Source of the DNA: Sulfotelmatobacter sp963788225
Lineage (GTDB): Bacteria; Acidobacteriota; Terriglobia; Terriglobales; Acidobacteriaceae
DNA length: 64,000 nucleotides
Direction of reading: 5' to 3'
NCBI GenBank assembly: GCA_963788225.1
Contig: CAWBGI010000003.1
Location: 558,001-622,000 of the forward strand
The number at the start of each line of letters is the position of its first letter. Position 1 is the first letter of the stretch. The notes beneath the pieces are model-generated. The model was not told the origin of the DNA. It worked only from the letters and a program-made list of their open reading frames with translations, and made no database searches. Both the position numbers and the translations under genes were made by a program. Positions 8,756 to 16,801 of the stretch are shown here, piece after piece.

Positions 8756-9103
8756 CTAGAGGGTGAAGACATTAGCCTGTGCCATCCCTACTGCCTGTGC
8801 AACAATGACCGCGAAAGTGATCGTGGCACAGTTATTTACAAATACGGCGTTCTGGTTGAGTCCGTTCCCATACTGTTGTGGGGACTGAGATCCATTCGGC
8901 TGATAGAAAGTCCAGGACTGGATGAACGCGGCGGCAGAAAACGTCGCGTTCGGAGAGCCAAGGCCCAAGGTAGTAAGAGTGTCCACCCAGGAGAGTGAAA
9001 CATTTGCGTAGATGTTGGTTCCGGGGGCCAGCGGCTCTGTGGTGTACGCATAGGTGACACTGAGGCCGCTGGCTTCTATCCAATAGGACCCGATGATATC
9101 CAT
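8756..9103 (-). CDS. Hypothetical protein, beta-rich
   Basis: 115 residues, not recognised. It is rich in Ser, Thr, Asn and aromatic residues with alternating hydrophobics (SGLSVTYAYTTEPL, ATFSAAAFIQSWTFYQPNG), which suggests a beta-sheet fold. It ends in a hydrophobic segment (ITFAVIVAQAVGMAQANVF). No signal peptide. It is paired with the 92-residue gene downstream. The start is preceded by GGAGGTACGCCAG, a reasonable ribosome site. Confidence 0.55.
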   Translation of the reverse strand: MDIIGSYWIEASGLSVTYAYTTEPLAPGTNIYANVSLSWVDTLTTLGLGSPNATFSAAAFIQSWTFYQPNGSQSPQQYGNGLNQNAVFVNNCATITFAVIVAQAVGMAQANVFTL

Positions 9104-9199
9104 CTGGCGTACCTCCCGATCACGTACGGCGAGGAATTATACACGACTGACGCTCCCGCCGATTCAATAACTTAGCCGGTCTGCGCTACCATAACTTCC

Positions 9200-10969
9200 G
9201 TGCAATCCCTTATCCAGCGCTTTCAGGCCGGCCTTCATCAGCAAGACCTCCTTCATGCCGGGGAACGCGTCGGCGTGGCCGTTTCCGGCGGAATTGATTC
9301 GATCGCGCTGTTTCGCCTGCTGCTCGAGTTACGCCACGAACTCGGCATCGTTCTCTCCGTCGTTCACTTCAATCACAAGCTGCGCGGGGCGGAGTCGGAT
9401 GCAGACCAGGAGTTTGTTGCTGGACTTGCTCGTGAGCATGGGTTGGAGTTTTACAGCAAGAGCGGCGATGTGGCGCAGCTTGCCAAAGAGGAAGGCTCTG
9501 GCGTGGAAGCGGCTGCGCGGGAATTGCGATATGGATTCTTTCGCAAGCTTCTGGGCTCGGGTGAAGATCCCCATGCAAGCGCCTCGGCGGCTAAAGCCCT
9601 TGACGGTGAAACCGACAATCGCAGCGCTGGAAGCGCTGCGCCACCCCAAAGCTTCCCTCAGGCGCTAAAGCCCGAATCCTCAATCGAACTCAACGGTACG
9701 GCTGAAGCCGTGCCCTTCCCGAACCCGATTGCTCCGCCGGCATCGAAGGCAGCTCTGACCAAAATCGCTACCGGGCACACGCTCGACGATCAGGCTGAGA
9801 CCGTGCTCATGCGGCTGATTCGCGGTACGGGGTTGCGTGGGCTTGGGGGGATCTATCCGCGCATCGTGGTCGAGCACGAGGATGGCGAAGGCCACGGCGA
9901 GATCGTCCGCCCGCTGCTGGGAATCCGGCGGCGCGAACTGGAGCAGTATTTACAGAGCCTTAAGCAGCCTTGGCGGGAAGATTCGACCAACGCCGATTCC
10001 AAGTTCACGCGCAATCGTGTGCGCAGTCTCGTTCTTCCACTGCTAGAGCGGGAGTTCAACCCTGCCGTAGTGCAGAATTTCGCAGAACTCGCCGAGATCG
10101 CCCGCGATGAAGAGGATTATTGGGAAAATGAAATCTCCGGCTGGCTGGGGACGGTGGTGCAGTGGTCCGAGCCTGCCTGGACCCGCGAGGTGCAGGACAT
10201 AAGTTTTGTTCAGATTGAGCCGGCGGGCGGTGGGCCGTCCGAGTGTCAGCCGATGGATTTTGGTTTGAGGTCGCGGATTGCGGAAGCGCCGTGGCTGGTT
10301 ATGAATGCTTCCGTGAGCCGACCGTGGCTGTTGACTGAGCCACGTGCTGTGCAGCGAAGAGTGCTGAAAGCGATCGGCGAGCACGCCGGGATACCACTGG
10401 AGTTCAAGCACGTCGAAGAAATCCTGCGATTCGCCGCAGAAGAAGGCCCGTCCGGCAAAGAACTGTCGCTACCGCTGGGATGGAAAATTGTCCGCGAGCC
10501 GGAAACCATCCTCTTCCTGACGCCCGACTTGCGTCGGCGGCAAGACCCCGTTCCCGACTACGAGTACGAACTGGCGATCCCGGGGAGTGTCTTGGTGTTT
10601 GAAGTGGGATCAGTCATCGAAGCGCTTCGCATCATTCCAAGCTCGATCACCGCATCCTCGCAGCCTGCGGAGTATAATCCGCAGCAACTTCTCCGTGCAG
10701 ATCTGTTGCCGCAACAATTGATCGTGCGGAACTGGCGTCCGGGAGACCGGTTCTGGCCGGCTCATACGAAGTCACCGAAGAAGATCAAAGAGTTGCTGCA
10801 GGAGCGGCATGTGGCGCAGCCTGCACGCGGGCGTTGGCCGGTCGTAGCCAACGGAGATGAGATTGTCTGGATGCGGGGGTTCGCGGTCCCGGCCAGGCTT
10901 CGGGCCGGTGTCGGAACCGAGGCGATCGTAATCCGCGAAACGCCACTCGCAGAAGACCAGACCACTTAA
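9200..10969 (+). CDS. tilS: tRNA(Ile)-lysidine synthase
   Basis: 589 residues from a GTG. It converts C34 of the tRNA-Ile CAU anticodon to lysidine using ATP. The PP-loop SGGIDS is at 29-34 and the signature FNHKLRGAESDADQEF is at 57-72. KIATGHTLDDQAETVLMRLIRGTG follows at 188-211, then the RPLLGIRRRELEQYL and C-terminal TilS regions (NWRPGDRFWP). Between YGFFRKLL and the KIATGH motif lie about 66 extra residues (about 119-184) encoded by dispersed-repeat DNA, yet the frame is intact. The order tilS-hpt-ftsH is conserved in many bacteria and holds here, with an extra secreted-protein gene in between. Confidence 0.95.
   Translation: MQSLIQRFQAGLHQQDLLHAGERVGVAVSGGIDSIALFRLLLELRHELGIVLSVVHFNHKLRGAESDADQEFVAGLAREHGLEFYSKSGDVAQLAKEEGSGVEAAARELRYGFFRKLLGSGEDPHASASAAKALDGETDNRSAGSAAPPQSFPQALKPESSIELNGTAEAVPFPNPIAPPASKAALTKIATGHTLDDQAETVLMRLIRGTGLRGLGGIYPRIVVEHEDGEGHGEIVRPLLGIRRRELEQYLQSLKQPWREDSTNADSKFTRNRVRSLVLPLLEREFNPAVVQNFAELAEIARDEEDYWENEISGWLGTVVQWSEPAWTREVQDISFVQIEPAGGGPSECQPMDFGLRSRIAEAPWLVMNASVSRPWLLTEPRAVQRRVLKAIGEHAGIPLEFKHVEEILRFAAEEGPSGKELSLPLGWKIVREPETILFLTPDLRRRQDPVPDYEYELAIPGSVLVFEVGSVIEALRIIPSSITASSQPAEYNPQQLLRADLLPQQLIVRNWRPGDRFWPAHTKSPKKIKELLQERHVAQPARGRWPVVANGDEIVWMRGFAVPARLRAGVGTEAIVIRETPLAEDQTT
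9554..9751 (+). repeat. Repeat-derived in-frame insertion in tilS
   Basis: Two copies of GCTAAAGCCC (9590-9599 and 9664-9673) flank a segment resembling 22950-22980 (CAGTGCTGAAGCGCTGCGCC versus CAGCGCTGGAAGCGCTGCGC). This is followed by ACGGCTGAAGCCGTGCCCTT (9698-9724), which matches the intergenic sequence at 22370-22397 in about 25 of 27 positions. The segment separates two conserved TilS blocks. Confidence 0.8.
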
Positions 10970-11184
10970 AACCGAGTCCGGTCCCTCACGAATTACGTCC
11001 GGCCAAAGGACTGGTGTTCGTTTTTCGTAACAAGAAAAGTAAAAAGCACTTTTCCCATCAGCACTCAAGTAGAATCCTGCGAATCCGGCCCCCGCAAATC
11101 GCGAATTTGACCTGGGCCATCTTCCCCGAGCTGATCGCGCCCCGTCGTTCGATTTTTTTCCGCGAACGGTGGATTCCGTGTAAC

Positions 11185-11245
11185 TGCCATCTTTGCCGTG
11201 GCCTTTCCCGCAAGCGGGTTCCTTCCCTCGGCACGCGGCAAAGCC
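11185..11245 (+). promoter_or_regulatory. Structured leader upstream of the fascin-like gene
   Basis: CTTTGCCG near 11193 can pair with CGGCAAAG near 11236, enclosing an inner hairpin CCCGC-AA-GCGGG. The ribosome site GAGGAGAG follows directly. It does not match a riboswitch class I know. Confidence 0.35.
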
Positions 11246-11262
11246 AAAATGAGGAGAGAACA

Positions 11263-11952
11263 ATGAGAGACTCGAGAAATGTAAACTCCGTCGGGCTGGT
11301 GGTGGTGTCGCTCACTTTGGCACTTGTGGTCCTGAGCGGTGCATCACTTGGACAACAATGCCAAGTCACCGGTTCTACATGCTTCACCAATTCGAACTGC
11401 TGTTCGGGTGTTTGCATGCAACCGGCGCCCGGGTGCCACACAGAACTTTGTCCAACTGCGGCCTGCCTCGGGACTGGCAGGCACTTCAACATTAAGACCA
11501 GTGACGCGGTGCACTTTGTCACCGCTGTGAACGGCGGCGGAGTTGGCGGTCCAAATTCTGGTCCGCAGTCTGCTGCAATTCACACCGATGCAACCACAGC
11601 AGGAGCATGGGAGACATTCAACTGCACGACCTCAAATCCGAACAACACGATAACTTTCCAAGTGAACGACGGGAACTTCATCACTGCGGTTGGCGGTGGA
11701 GGAGTCGGAGGCCCCAACGCGAACCCCTCCCAATTGCACACGGACGCTACTAAGGCCGGGCCCTGGGAACAGTTTACGATTGTCTCGGTCGGGCCCAACC
11801 AATGTGCGCTAAAGACCAGCAGTGGTAACTTCGTGACTGCCGTTAACGGAGGCGGATGGGGTGGCAGCGACACTGCAAATAAGTTCCCGATCCATACAAA
11901 CGCAACTAAGGCGGGCCAATGGGAGACGTTCACACTCATTCCGCTAAATTAA
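11263..11952 (+). CDS. Secreted Cys-rich protein with fascin-like beta-trefoil repeats
   Basis: 229 residues from the ATG at 11263 (GAGGAGAGAACA just upstream; the longer open frame to 11014 lacks such a site). A signal peptide covers about 1-31 (VVVSLTLALVVLSGASLG). A Cys-rich module follows at about 32-75, with ten Cys including adjacent CC, suggesting a disulfide knot. Three repeats then run to the end, each with a core like FVTAVNGGGVGGPN and a tail like IHTDATTAGAWETF. This is the pattern of fascin-like trefoil domains found on some secreted bacterial enzymes, where they may bind polymers. No catalytic domain is present. It interrupts the tilS-hpt pair. Confidence 0.8.
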   Translation: MRDSRNVNSVGLVVVSLTLALVVLSGASLGQQCQVTGSTCFTNSNCCSGVCMQPAPGCHTELCPTAACLGTGRHFNIKTSDAVHFVTAVNGGGVGGPNSGPQSAAIHTDATTAGAWETFNCTTSNPNNTITFQVNDGNFITAVGGGGVGGPNANPSQLHTDATKAGPWEQFTIVSVGPNQCALKTSSGNFVTAVNGGGWGGSDTANKFPIHTNATKAGQWETFTLIPLN

Positions 11953-12132
11953 GGTAGCAACACACGCCCAGGTCCGCTCGTGTCAAGTGGGCCTGGGTAG
12001 TTCTTGTGCAGGTTCCCTTCCGACATGGTGATTTCAGCGCCGCGACACTAAATTTCTTTTCTTCAACATAGACATACGTGGCGTATCATTCCAACCAGCC
12101 ACAGCACGCGCATCAGCCCGCGGATCTCGAAC

Positions 12133-12684
12133 ATGAGCACGTCCACCGCTAACCCACTTCGTCAGGTCATTGCCGCCGAGCAGATCCAGAAACGCGTGAA
12201 AGAACTGGCACGCCACATCTCCGACGACTACCGCGGCCAGACGATCCAGGCGCTCGCCGTTCTGGAGAACGCTTTCATCTTCATGGCCGACCTGGTGCGC
12301 GCGCTCGAGGTTCCGGTGGTCTGCCAGTTCATCAAGCCGAAATACAGCAAACAGCAAGGCAGTCAGGCGGCGGAGATCACGGAAATATTCTTCAGCCATG
12401 AACCGGATATTCGCGGCCAGCACATCCTGCTGGTTGAAGGCTTGGTGCATTCCGGCGTCACCAGCGAGTTCCTCATGAACGATTTGCGGGCGCGCGGAGC
12501 GGCCTCCGTAAAGCTGGTGACGCTGCTCGACCGCCAATCGGCCCGCCGCGTGGCCCTGCAACCAGATTATTTCGGCTTTCTCGTGGATGATACTTTCCTT
12601 ATTGGCTACGGTTTGGGCGCGGCGGAGCAAACCAACCGCAATATTCCCTGCCTGGCTGCAAGCACAACCCCGCAAATGACTTAA
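12133..12684 (+). CDS. Hypoxanthine phosphoribosyltransferase-like protein with altered active site
   Basis: 183 residues with the type I phosphoribosyltransferase fold and HPRT-like layout (LAVLENAFIFMADLVRAL, then the PRPP loop, then LLDRQSARRVALQPDYFGFLV). Position between tilS and ftsH supports the hpt assignment. The usual PRPP loop VEDIIDTG reads VEGLVHSG (101-108): the second acidic residue is Gly103 and the catalytic-base Asp is His106. The purine-side motif GYGLDYNEYYRN reads GYGLGAAEQTNR, again losing the Asp. By family knowledge these changes should impair catalysis. It may be a regulatory or nucleotide-sensing relative, or use altered chemistry. Alternative: PyrR-like, less likely from motif order. 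Confidence 0.75.
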   Translation: MSTSTANPLRQVIAAEQIQKRVKELARHISDDYRGQTIQALAVLENAFIFMADLVRALEVPVVCQFIKPKYSKQQGSQAAEITEIFFSHEPDIRGQHILLVEGLVHSGVTSEFLMNDLRARGAASVKLVTLLDRQSARRVALQPDYFGFLVDDTFLIGYGLGAAEQTNRNIPCLAASTTPQMT

Positions 12685-12713
12685 GTTATGCCGAGCTCAG
12701 CGCGCGTTTTTTC

Positions 12714-12741
12714 TTGAGAAAAGGTAGAATAGCGATATTAG
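12714..12741 (+). promoter_or_regulatory. Candidate sigma-70-type promoter of ftsH
   Basis: TTGAGA (12714-12719) and TATTAG (12736-12741) are separated by 16 bases, about 100 bases upstream of the ftsH start. The match is moderate and based on the general consensus only. Confidence 0.35.
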
Positions 12742-12842
12742 GGAATTTCCCTATCCAAATCGGCTGAGCGGCATCTAAACTAGAGCAGGAGCCTCGGGTT
12801 TCGCGCATACTTGCCGGAGCCCAGTTTCTTCAGGAGCTTTTG

Positions 12843-14747
12843 GTGAATTCAACAGTTAAGACCGTACTTTTCTGGGTGGGGATTGGCGTGTCTGCCCTGG
12901 TGTTGTGGACCGTGATTCAGCAGGGTCGAAATGGGCAGAAGGACGCGGAGATCAACTTCTCCCAGTTCATGAGCGATGTGGATCAGGGCAAGGTGCATGA
13001 AGTCACCGTGGACGGCATGCAACTGCGCGGAAAGCTCAACGACAATTCCGCCTTTCATACCACGGTTCCGGCGAACTATCCCGACATGATCAAGGCGCTG
13101 CAGACCAAAGGCGTCGCCATGACGTTCCGCGACGCCAACAGCGGAAGCTGGCCGCTGCAGTTGCTGGGCACGTGGGCGCCGCTGATTCTGCTGGGTGCGC
13201 TGTGGTTCTTCATGATCCGCCAGATGCAGACCGGCGGCAACAAAGCGCTTTCCTTCGGCAAGAGCCGGGCGCGCCTGCTTTCGATGCAGCAGAAGAAAGT
13301 CACGTTCAAAGATGTGGCTGGCGTGGAAGAGGCGAAGGAAGAGTTGCGCGAGATCATCGAATTTCTGCGCGAGGCGCAGAAGTTCCAGAAGCTCGGCGGC
13401 AGAATTCCAAAGGGAGTGCTGCTGGTTGGACCTCCGGGAACGGGTAAAACGCTGTTGGCGCGGGCTGTCGCAGGCGAAGCGAACGTTCCGTTCTTCTCGA
13501 TCTCCGGATCAGATTTCGTGGAGATGTTCGTGGGCGTCGGCGCCAGCCGCGTGCGTGACTTGTTCGAACAAGGCAAGAAGAATGCTCCGTGCATCATCTT
13601 CATCGACGAGATTGACGCCGTCGGCCGCCACCGCGGCGCTGGCTTGGGCGGTGGTCACGACGAGCGCGAGCAGACGTTGAATCAGTTGCTGGTCGAGATG
13701 GACGGCTTCGAGTCAAATGAGGGCGTCATTCTCATGGCGGCAACGAACCGGCCTGACGTGCTGGACCCGGCGCTGCTGCGGCCCGGACGCTTTGACCGGC
13801 GCGTGGTGGTGAGCCGTCCGGACGTGCGCGGGCGCGAAGAAATTCTGCGCGTGCACACCCGCAAGATTCCTCTTGCCGAAGATGTCGATCTCTCGGTGTT
13901 GGCCCGCGGTACTCCGGGATTTTCGGGCGCAGACTTGGCGAACATGGTGAACGAAGCGGCGTTGGCTGCGGCGCGGCAAAACCGCAAAGCCGTGCTGATG
14001 TTCGACTTCGAAGTCGCCAAAGACAAAGTCCTGATGGGCGTGGAACGCAAGTCGCTGATCTTGTCCGACGAGGAAAAGAAAGTTACCGCGTACCACGAAG
14101 CGGGGCACGCGCTAGTTGCTGCGAAGCTCCCGGGTTCGGACCCTGTACACAAGGTCACAATTATTCCACGAGGCATGGCGTTGGGCGTGACCATGCAGTT
14201 GCCGGTGGACGACCGGCACAACTACACCCGCGAGTACTTGAAGACCGACCTCGCGATATTGATGGGCGGGCGTTTGGCCGAGGAATTGTTCCTCAACCAG
14301 ATGAGCACAGGCGCTGGAAACGACATCGAGCGGGCCACGGAAATGGCGCGCAAAATGGTGTGCGAATGGGGCATGAGCGATCTTGGTCCGCTCACTTTCG
14401 GCAAAAAAGAAGAGCAAATATTCTTGGGCCGCGAGATCAGCCAGCACCGCGACTACAGCGAAGACACCGCCATCAAGATCGACAATGAGGTCCGCAAGCT
14501 GGTCAACCAGGGGTACGAAACGGCGAAGAGCATTCTGGAGGGCAGCCGCGACACGCTGCAGAAGATTGCGGCAGCTCTGCTGGAACGCGAGGTGCTGGAT
14601 GCATCCGAAGTGCTGCTGCTGGTGGAGGGCAGGGAACTGCCTCCGATGAAGTCGCCTTCCAAACCGGACGACGGCGTGCAGCAGGTATTAAAGCCGGAGC
14701 CGGGCCGCGGCATCGCGAAGGGCGGAGAGAGTCCGGCGCGAGCCTAA
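12843..14747 (+). CDS. ftsH: ATP-dependent zinc metalloprotease FtsH
   Basis: 634 residues from the GTG at 12843, which is 6 bases after AGGAG; a TTG one codon earlier is the alternative. It degrades membrane and short-lived cytoplasmic proteins as a hexamer. Two membrane segments (about 5-24 and 105-123) flank the extracytoplasmic domain. The AAA module has Walker A GPPGTGKT (196-203), Walker B IIFIDEIDAVG and the SRH region RPGRFDRRVVV. The zinc site HEAGH is at 418-422, with the third ligand region LMGGRLAEELF. A terminator follows. Confidence 0.98.
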   Translation: MNSTVKTVLFWVGIGVSALVLWTVIQQGRNGQKDAEINFSQFMSDVDQGKVHEVTVDGMQLRGKLNDNSAFHTTVPANYPDMIKALQTKGVAMTFRDANSGSWPLQLLGTWAPLILLGALWFFMIRQMQTGGNKALSFGKSRARLLSMQQKKVTFKDVAGVEEAKEELREIIEFLREAQKFQKLGGRIPKGVLLVGPPGTGKTLLARAVAGEANVPFFSISGSDFVEMFVGVGASRVRDLFEQGKKNAPCIIFIDEIDAVGRHRGAGLGGGHDEREQTLNQLLVEMDGFESNEGVILMAATNRPDVLDPALLRPGRFDRRVVVSRPDVRGREEILRVHTRKIPLAEDVDLSVLARGTPGFSGADLANMVNEAALAAARQNRKAVLMFDFEVAKDKVLMGVERKSLILSDEEKKVTAYHEAGHALVAAKLPGSDPVHKVTIIPRGMALGVTMQLPVDDRHNYTREYLKTDLAILMGGRLAEELFLNQMSTGAGNDIERATEMARKMVCEWGMSDLGPLTFGKKEEQIFLGREISQHRDYSEDTAIKIDNEVRKLVNQGYETAKSILEGSRDTLQKIAAALLEREVLDASEVLLLVEGRELPPMKSPSKPDDGVQQVLKPEPGRGIAKGGESPARA

Positions 14748-14761
14748 AAGCAGCTTCGTAG

Positions 14762-14781
14762 AGACGTAGCTTGCTACGTCT
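14762..14781. repeat. Perfect hairpin downstream of ftsH
   Basis: AGACGTAGC-TT-GCTACGTCT is a perfect 9-bp inverted repeat with a 2-base loop, just after the ftsH stop. It has no T-run and precedes the real terminator, so it looks like a small repeat element. Confidence 0.6.
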
Positions 14782-14817
14782 TGGCAGTGGCACAGACCTG
14801 GCTTATGAATTCAGGTG

Positions 14818-14848
14818 AGGGCGGCTTCAAGGCCGCCCTTGGTTTTTG
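14818..14848 (+). terminator. Rho-independent terminator of ftsH
   Basis: AGGGCGGC (14818-14825) pairs perfectly with GCCGCCCT (14832-14839), followed by TGGTTTTT. It is well placed 70 bases after ftsH and ahead of the convergent higA. Confidence 0.8.
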
Positions 14849-14859
14849 TTCCCTCCCAA

Positions 14860-15252
14860 CTACAGAAAAACAGCCGGCGAGATGTTGAAGCGCCTGCTGA
14901 GGCGGCGAATATGGTCAGTTGTCAAACCTCGCTTGCCCTTGAGAACCTCCGACGCGACGCTGGCGGTCTCGAACACACCTATCAGATCCTTCTGTTTAAG
15001 AGCATTGGCGGCCATAAGCTCTTTAATCACCTCGATCGGCGTTGCGGCGCGAGTCTTGTAGGCCTTCTTTTCAAAATCTTCAATGAGCACACCCAGTGTG
15101 TCGTACAGATCCCGCTCCGCGTGGGTCAGCTGAGCCCAGCGGTTGTTGAGTTCTTCGAGCTTCGCAAGGTAATAGCGATTCTCTTTCTCGGTATGGATGA
15201 TCTTCGGGGGGACTTCGGCGATAAGTTGCTTATATTCCATTACTGGGCTCAT
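14860..15252 (-). CDS. higA: HigA-type antitoxin (Xre-like HTH)
   Basis: 130 residues. The C-terminal half carries a lambda-repressor-type HTH (TPIEVIKELMAANALKQKDL, then SVASEVLKGKRGLTTDHIRR and FNISPAVFL), as in HigA antitoxins. The N-terminal half (YYLAKLEELNNRWAQLTHAE) is likely the toxin-binding or dimerising part. Its ATG overlaps the higB stop by 4 bases (ATGA), typical of coupled toxin-antitoxin pairs with the toxin first. It probably represses the operon through the palindromes upstream of higB. Confidence 0.88.
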   Translation of the reverse strand: MSPVMEYKQLIAEVPPKIIHTEKENRYYLAKLEELNNRWAQLTHAERDLYDTLGVLIEDFEKKAYKTRAATPIEVIKELMAANALKQKDLIGVFETASVASEVLKGKRGLTTDHIRRLSRRFNISPAVFL

Positions 15253-15536
15253 TTATTCCACTCCCCCCGGCTGTACTCGGCATGCGTGACAAGCATTCTT
15301 ACGATAATGGTCTGGCTCGCGTAGTTGACAGTCGCGATCAAGCGATACCTGTTTCCTTTAATGTTGAAAATGGTCATGCCATTCACGCAGTCGGTGTTGC
15401 GCCAGGTCAAACGTACTTCATTCAGGTTCTTCCATCTGGCCTGTCGCGCAATCATCAGCCACGTCGCGACCGAAGACGTCAGATCGCGATGTAGTTTCTT
15501 CGCTTGGTCCAGAACTTCCGTGCCCAGCACTCTCAA
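15249..15536 (-). CDS. higB: HigB-type toxin (mRNA interferase, RelE fold)
   Basis: 95 residues. Pattern of the HigB_toxin family: an N-terminal helical part (LDQAKKLHRDLTSSVATWLM), then WKNLNEVRLTWRNTDCV and the core strands MTIFNIKGNRYRLIATVNYASQ, and a final TIIVRMLVTHAEYSR. Homologues cut mRNA on the ribosome. The conserved basic and aromatic residues of the core appear intact, so it is probably active. higB precedes higA with a 4-base overlap. Confidence 0.88.
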   Translation of the reverse strand: MRVLGTEVLDQAKKLHRDLTSSVATWLMIARQARWKNLNEVRLTWRNTDCVNGMTIFNIKGNRYRLIATVNYASQTIIVRMLVTHAEYSRGEWNK

Positions 15537-15560
15537 TGCCCAATCCTGCGGTCCAGGCGC

Positions 15561-15637
15561 TTCGCAAATCGCGAACCAGCTTACATTATTCGCGATTTGC
15601 GAACGCGGGTCAAGAACAAAGTTCGCAACATGCGAAC
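15561..15637. promoter_or_regulatory. Three operator-like palindromes upstream of higBA
   Basis: TTCGCAAATCGCGAA (15561-15575), TTCGCGATTTGCGAA (15589-15603) and TTCGCAACATGCGAA (15622-15636) all fit TTCGC-N5-GCGAA. The first two are exact reverse complements of each other. Centres are about 28 and 33 bases apart, close to three helical turns, and all lie within about 100 bases upstream of the higB ATG. This is the layout expected for HigA autorepression. Confidence 0.75.
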
Positions 15638-15665
15638 CGGAGGAGAGCCGATCGGATGGCCAGCC

Positions 15666-16655
15666 CTATCCGTTCACACTGCTCATCATCTGTTCGGGAT
15701 ACCGCAGTCCCGCCGCCGCACCTGTCGGAAAAATCTCGTCGAGACGCCGCCGATCTTCCGCCGTCAGTGTCACGTCGAGCGCGGCGACATTCTCTTCCAA
15801 ATACTTGCGCCGCTTGGTTCCGGGGATGGGGACAATGTTCTTATCCTGAGCGAGCACCCACGCCAGCGCGAGTTGAGATGGCTTGCAGCCTTTCTCCGCT
15901 GCGATTTCCTCGACCCGGCGCACGAGATCGAGATTCTTCTGAAAGTTCTCACCCTGAAAGCGCGGAGAGAATCGACGGTAATCGTCTTCCGGAAGATCCT
16001 CGAACCGCTTGAACTGACCCGTGAGAAAGCCGCGCCCGAGCGGGCTATAAGCGACGAAGCCGACGCCAAGTTCACGGCAAACAGCGAGGATCCCATCCTC
16101 GGGATCGCGGCTCCACAACGAATATTCGGTTTGCAACGCTGTGACGGGATGAACCTTCACTGCGCGACGCAGTGTTTGTGGCGAGGCTTCGGAAAGCCCG
16201 ATGTGGCGAATTTTTCCTTCCCGCACAAGCTGCGCCATCGCGCCAACCGTTTCTTCGATGGGCGTGGCGGGATCGACGCGATGCTGGTAATAAAGATCGA
16301 TGGTGTCAACGCCCAGCCGCCGCAGGCTTCCTTCACAGGATCGCCGAACGTAATCGGGCTTGCCGCTGATGCCGCGAGCCATCGGGTTCGCAGGATCGCG
16401 GACGATTCCGAACTTCGTGGCCAGCACGATTTGGCCGCGCCTGCCTTTGATCGCGCGCCCCACCAGTTCTTCGTTCGTGTAGGGGCCGTAAATATCAGCC
16501 GTGTCAAGAAAGTTGATGCCGAGTTCGAGCGCGCGGTGAATGGTGGCGATGGATTCGCCGTCGTCGCGTCCGCCGTAAAACTCCGACATACCCATGCAGC
16601 CGAGTCCGACAGAAGAAACTCTGAGGCCGCTGCGTCCAAGTTCGCGAAATTGCAT
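15666..16655 (-). CDS. Aldo/keto reductase
   Basis: 329 residues from the ATG at 16655, which has AAGGAG 5 bases upstream (the open frame extends 5 codons further). It has the TIM-barrel NADPH-dependent oxidoreductase pattern: GLGCMGMSEFYGG, the catalytic Asp/Tyr region FLDTADIYG, Lys in VLATKFG, His in YYQHRVDP, and the cofactor region VAYSPLGRGFLTG with PIPGTKRRKYLEEN. It belongs to the AKR13/YajO-like group judging by DPATPIEETVGAM. The substrate is unknown. It stands alone upstream of the higBA control region. Confidence 0.92.
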   Translation of the reverse strand: MQFRELGRSGLRVSSVGLGCMGMSEFYGGRDDGESIATIHRALELGINFLDTADIYGPYTNEELVGRAIKGRRGQIVLATKFGIVRDPANPMARGISGKPDYVRRSCEGSLRRLGVDTIDLYYQHRVDPATPIEETVGAMAQLVREGKIRHIGLSEASPQTLRRAVKVHPVTALQTEYSLWSRDPEDGILAVCRELGVGFVAYSPLGRGFLTGQFKRFEDLPEDDYRRFSPRFQGENFQKNLDLVRRVEEIAAEKGCKPSQLALAWVLAQDKNIVPIPGTKRRKYLEENVAALDVTLTAEDRRRLDEIFPTGAAAGLRYPEQMMSSVNG

Positions 16656-16801
16656 GATGGCTCCTTGCAAGAAATGAAAATTAGCGAATACGCCCCATAC
16701 CGTCTACAGATGCGCTAACCCCAGGCTGCGATTGCAGGAATTCGTGAATCGTGAGCCGAGGCTTCGCATCCTTGATTGGTATTCCCTGTGAGGCGAATCA
16801 A

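Noticed and set aside
11014..11262. Longer N-terminus for the fascin-like protein
   Set aside because: It would put the signal peptide in the middle of the protein; the ATG at 11263 has a strong ribosome site.
12133..12684. Assignment as PyrR
   Set aside because: The locus tilS-hpt-ftsH and the motif order (LLDRQSARRV, DYFGFLV) fit HPRT better.
14815..15324. Plus-strand frame over higA
   Set aside because: higBA on the minus strand is well supported by motifs and overlap.
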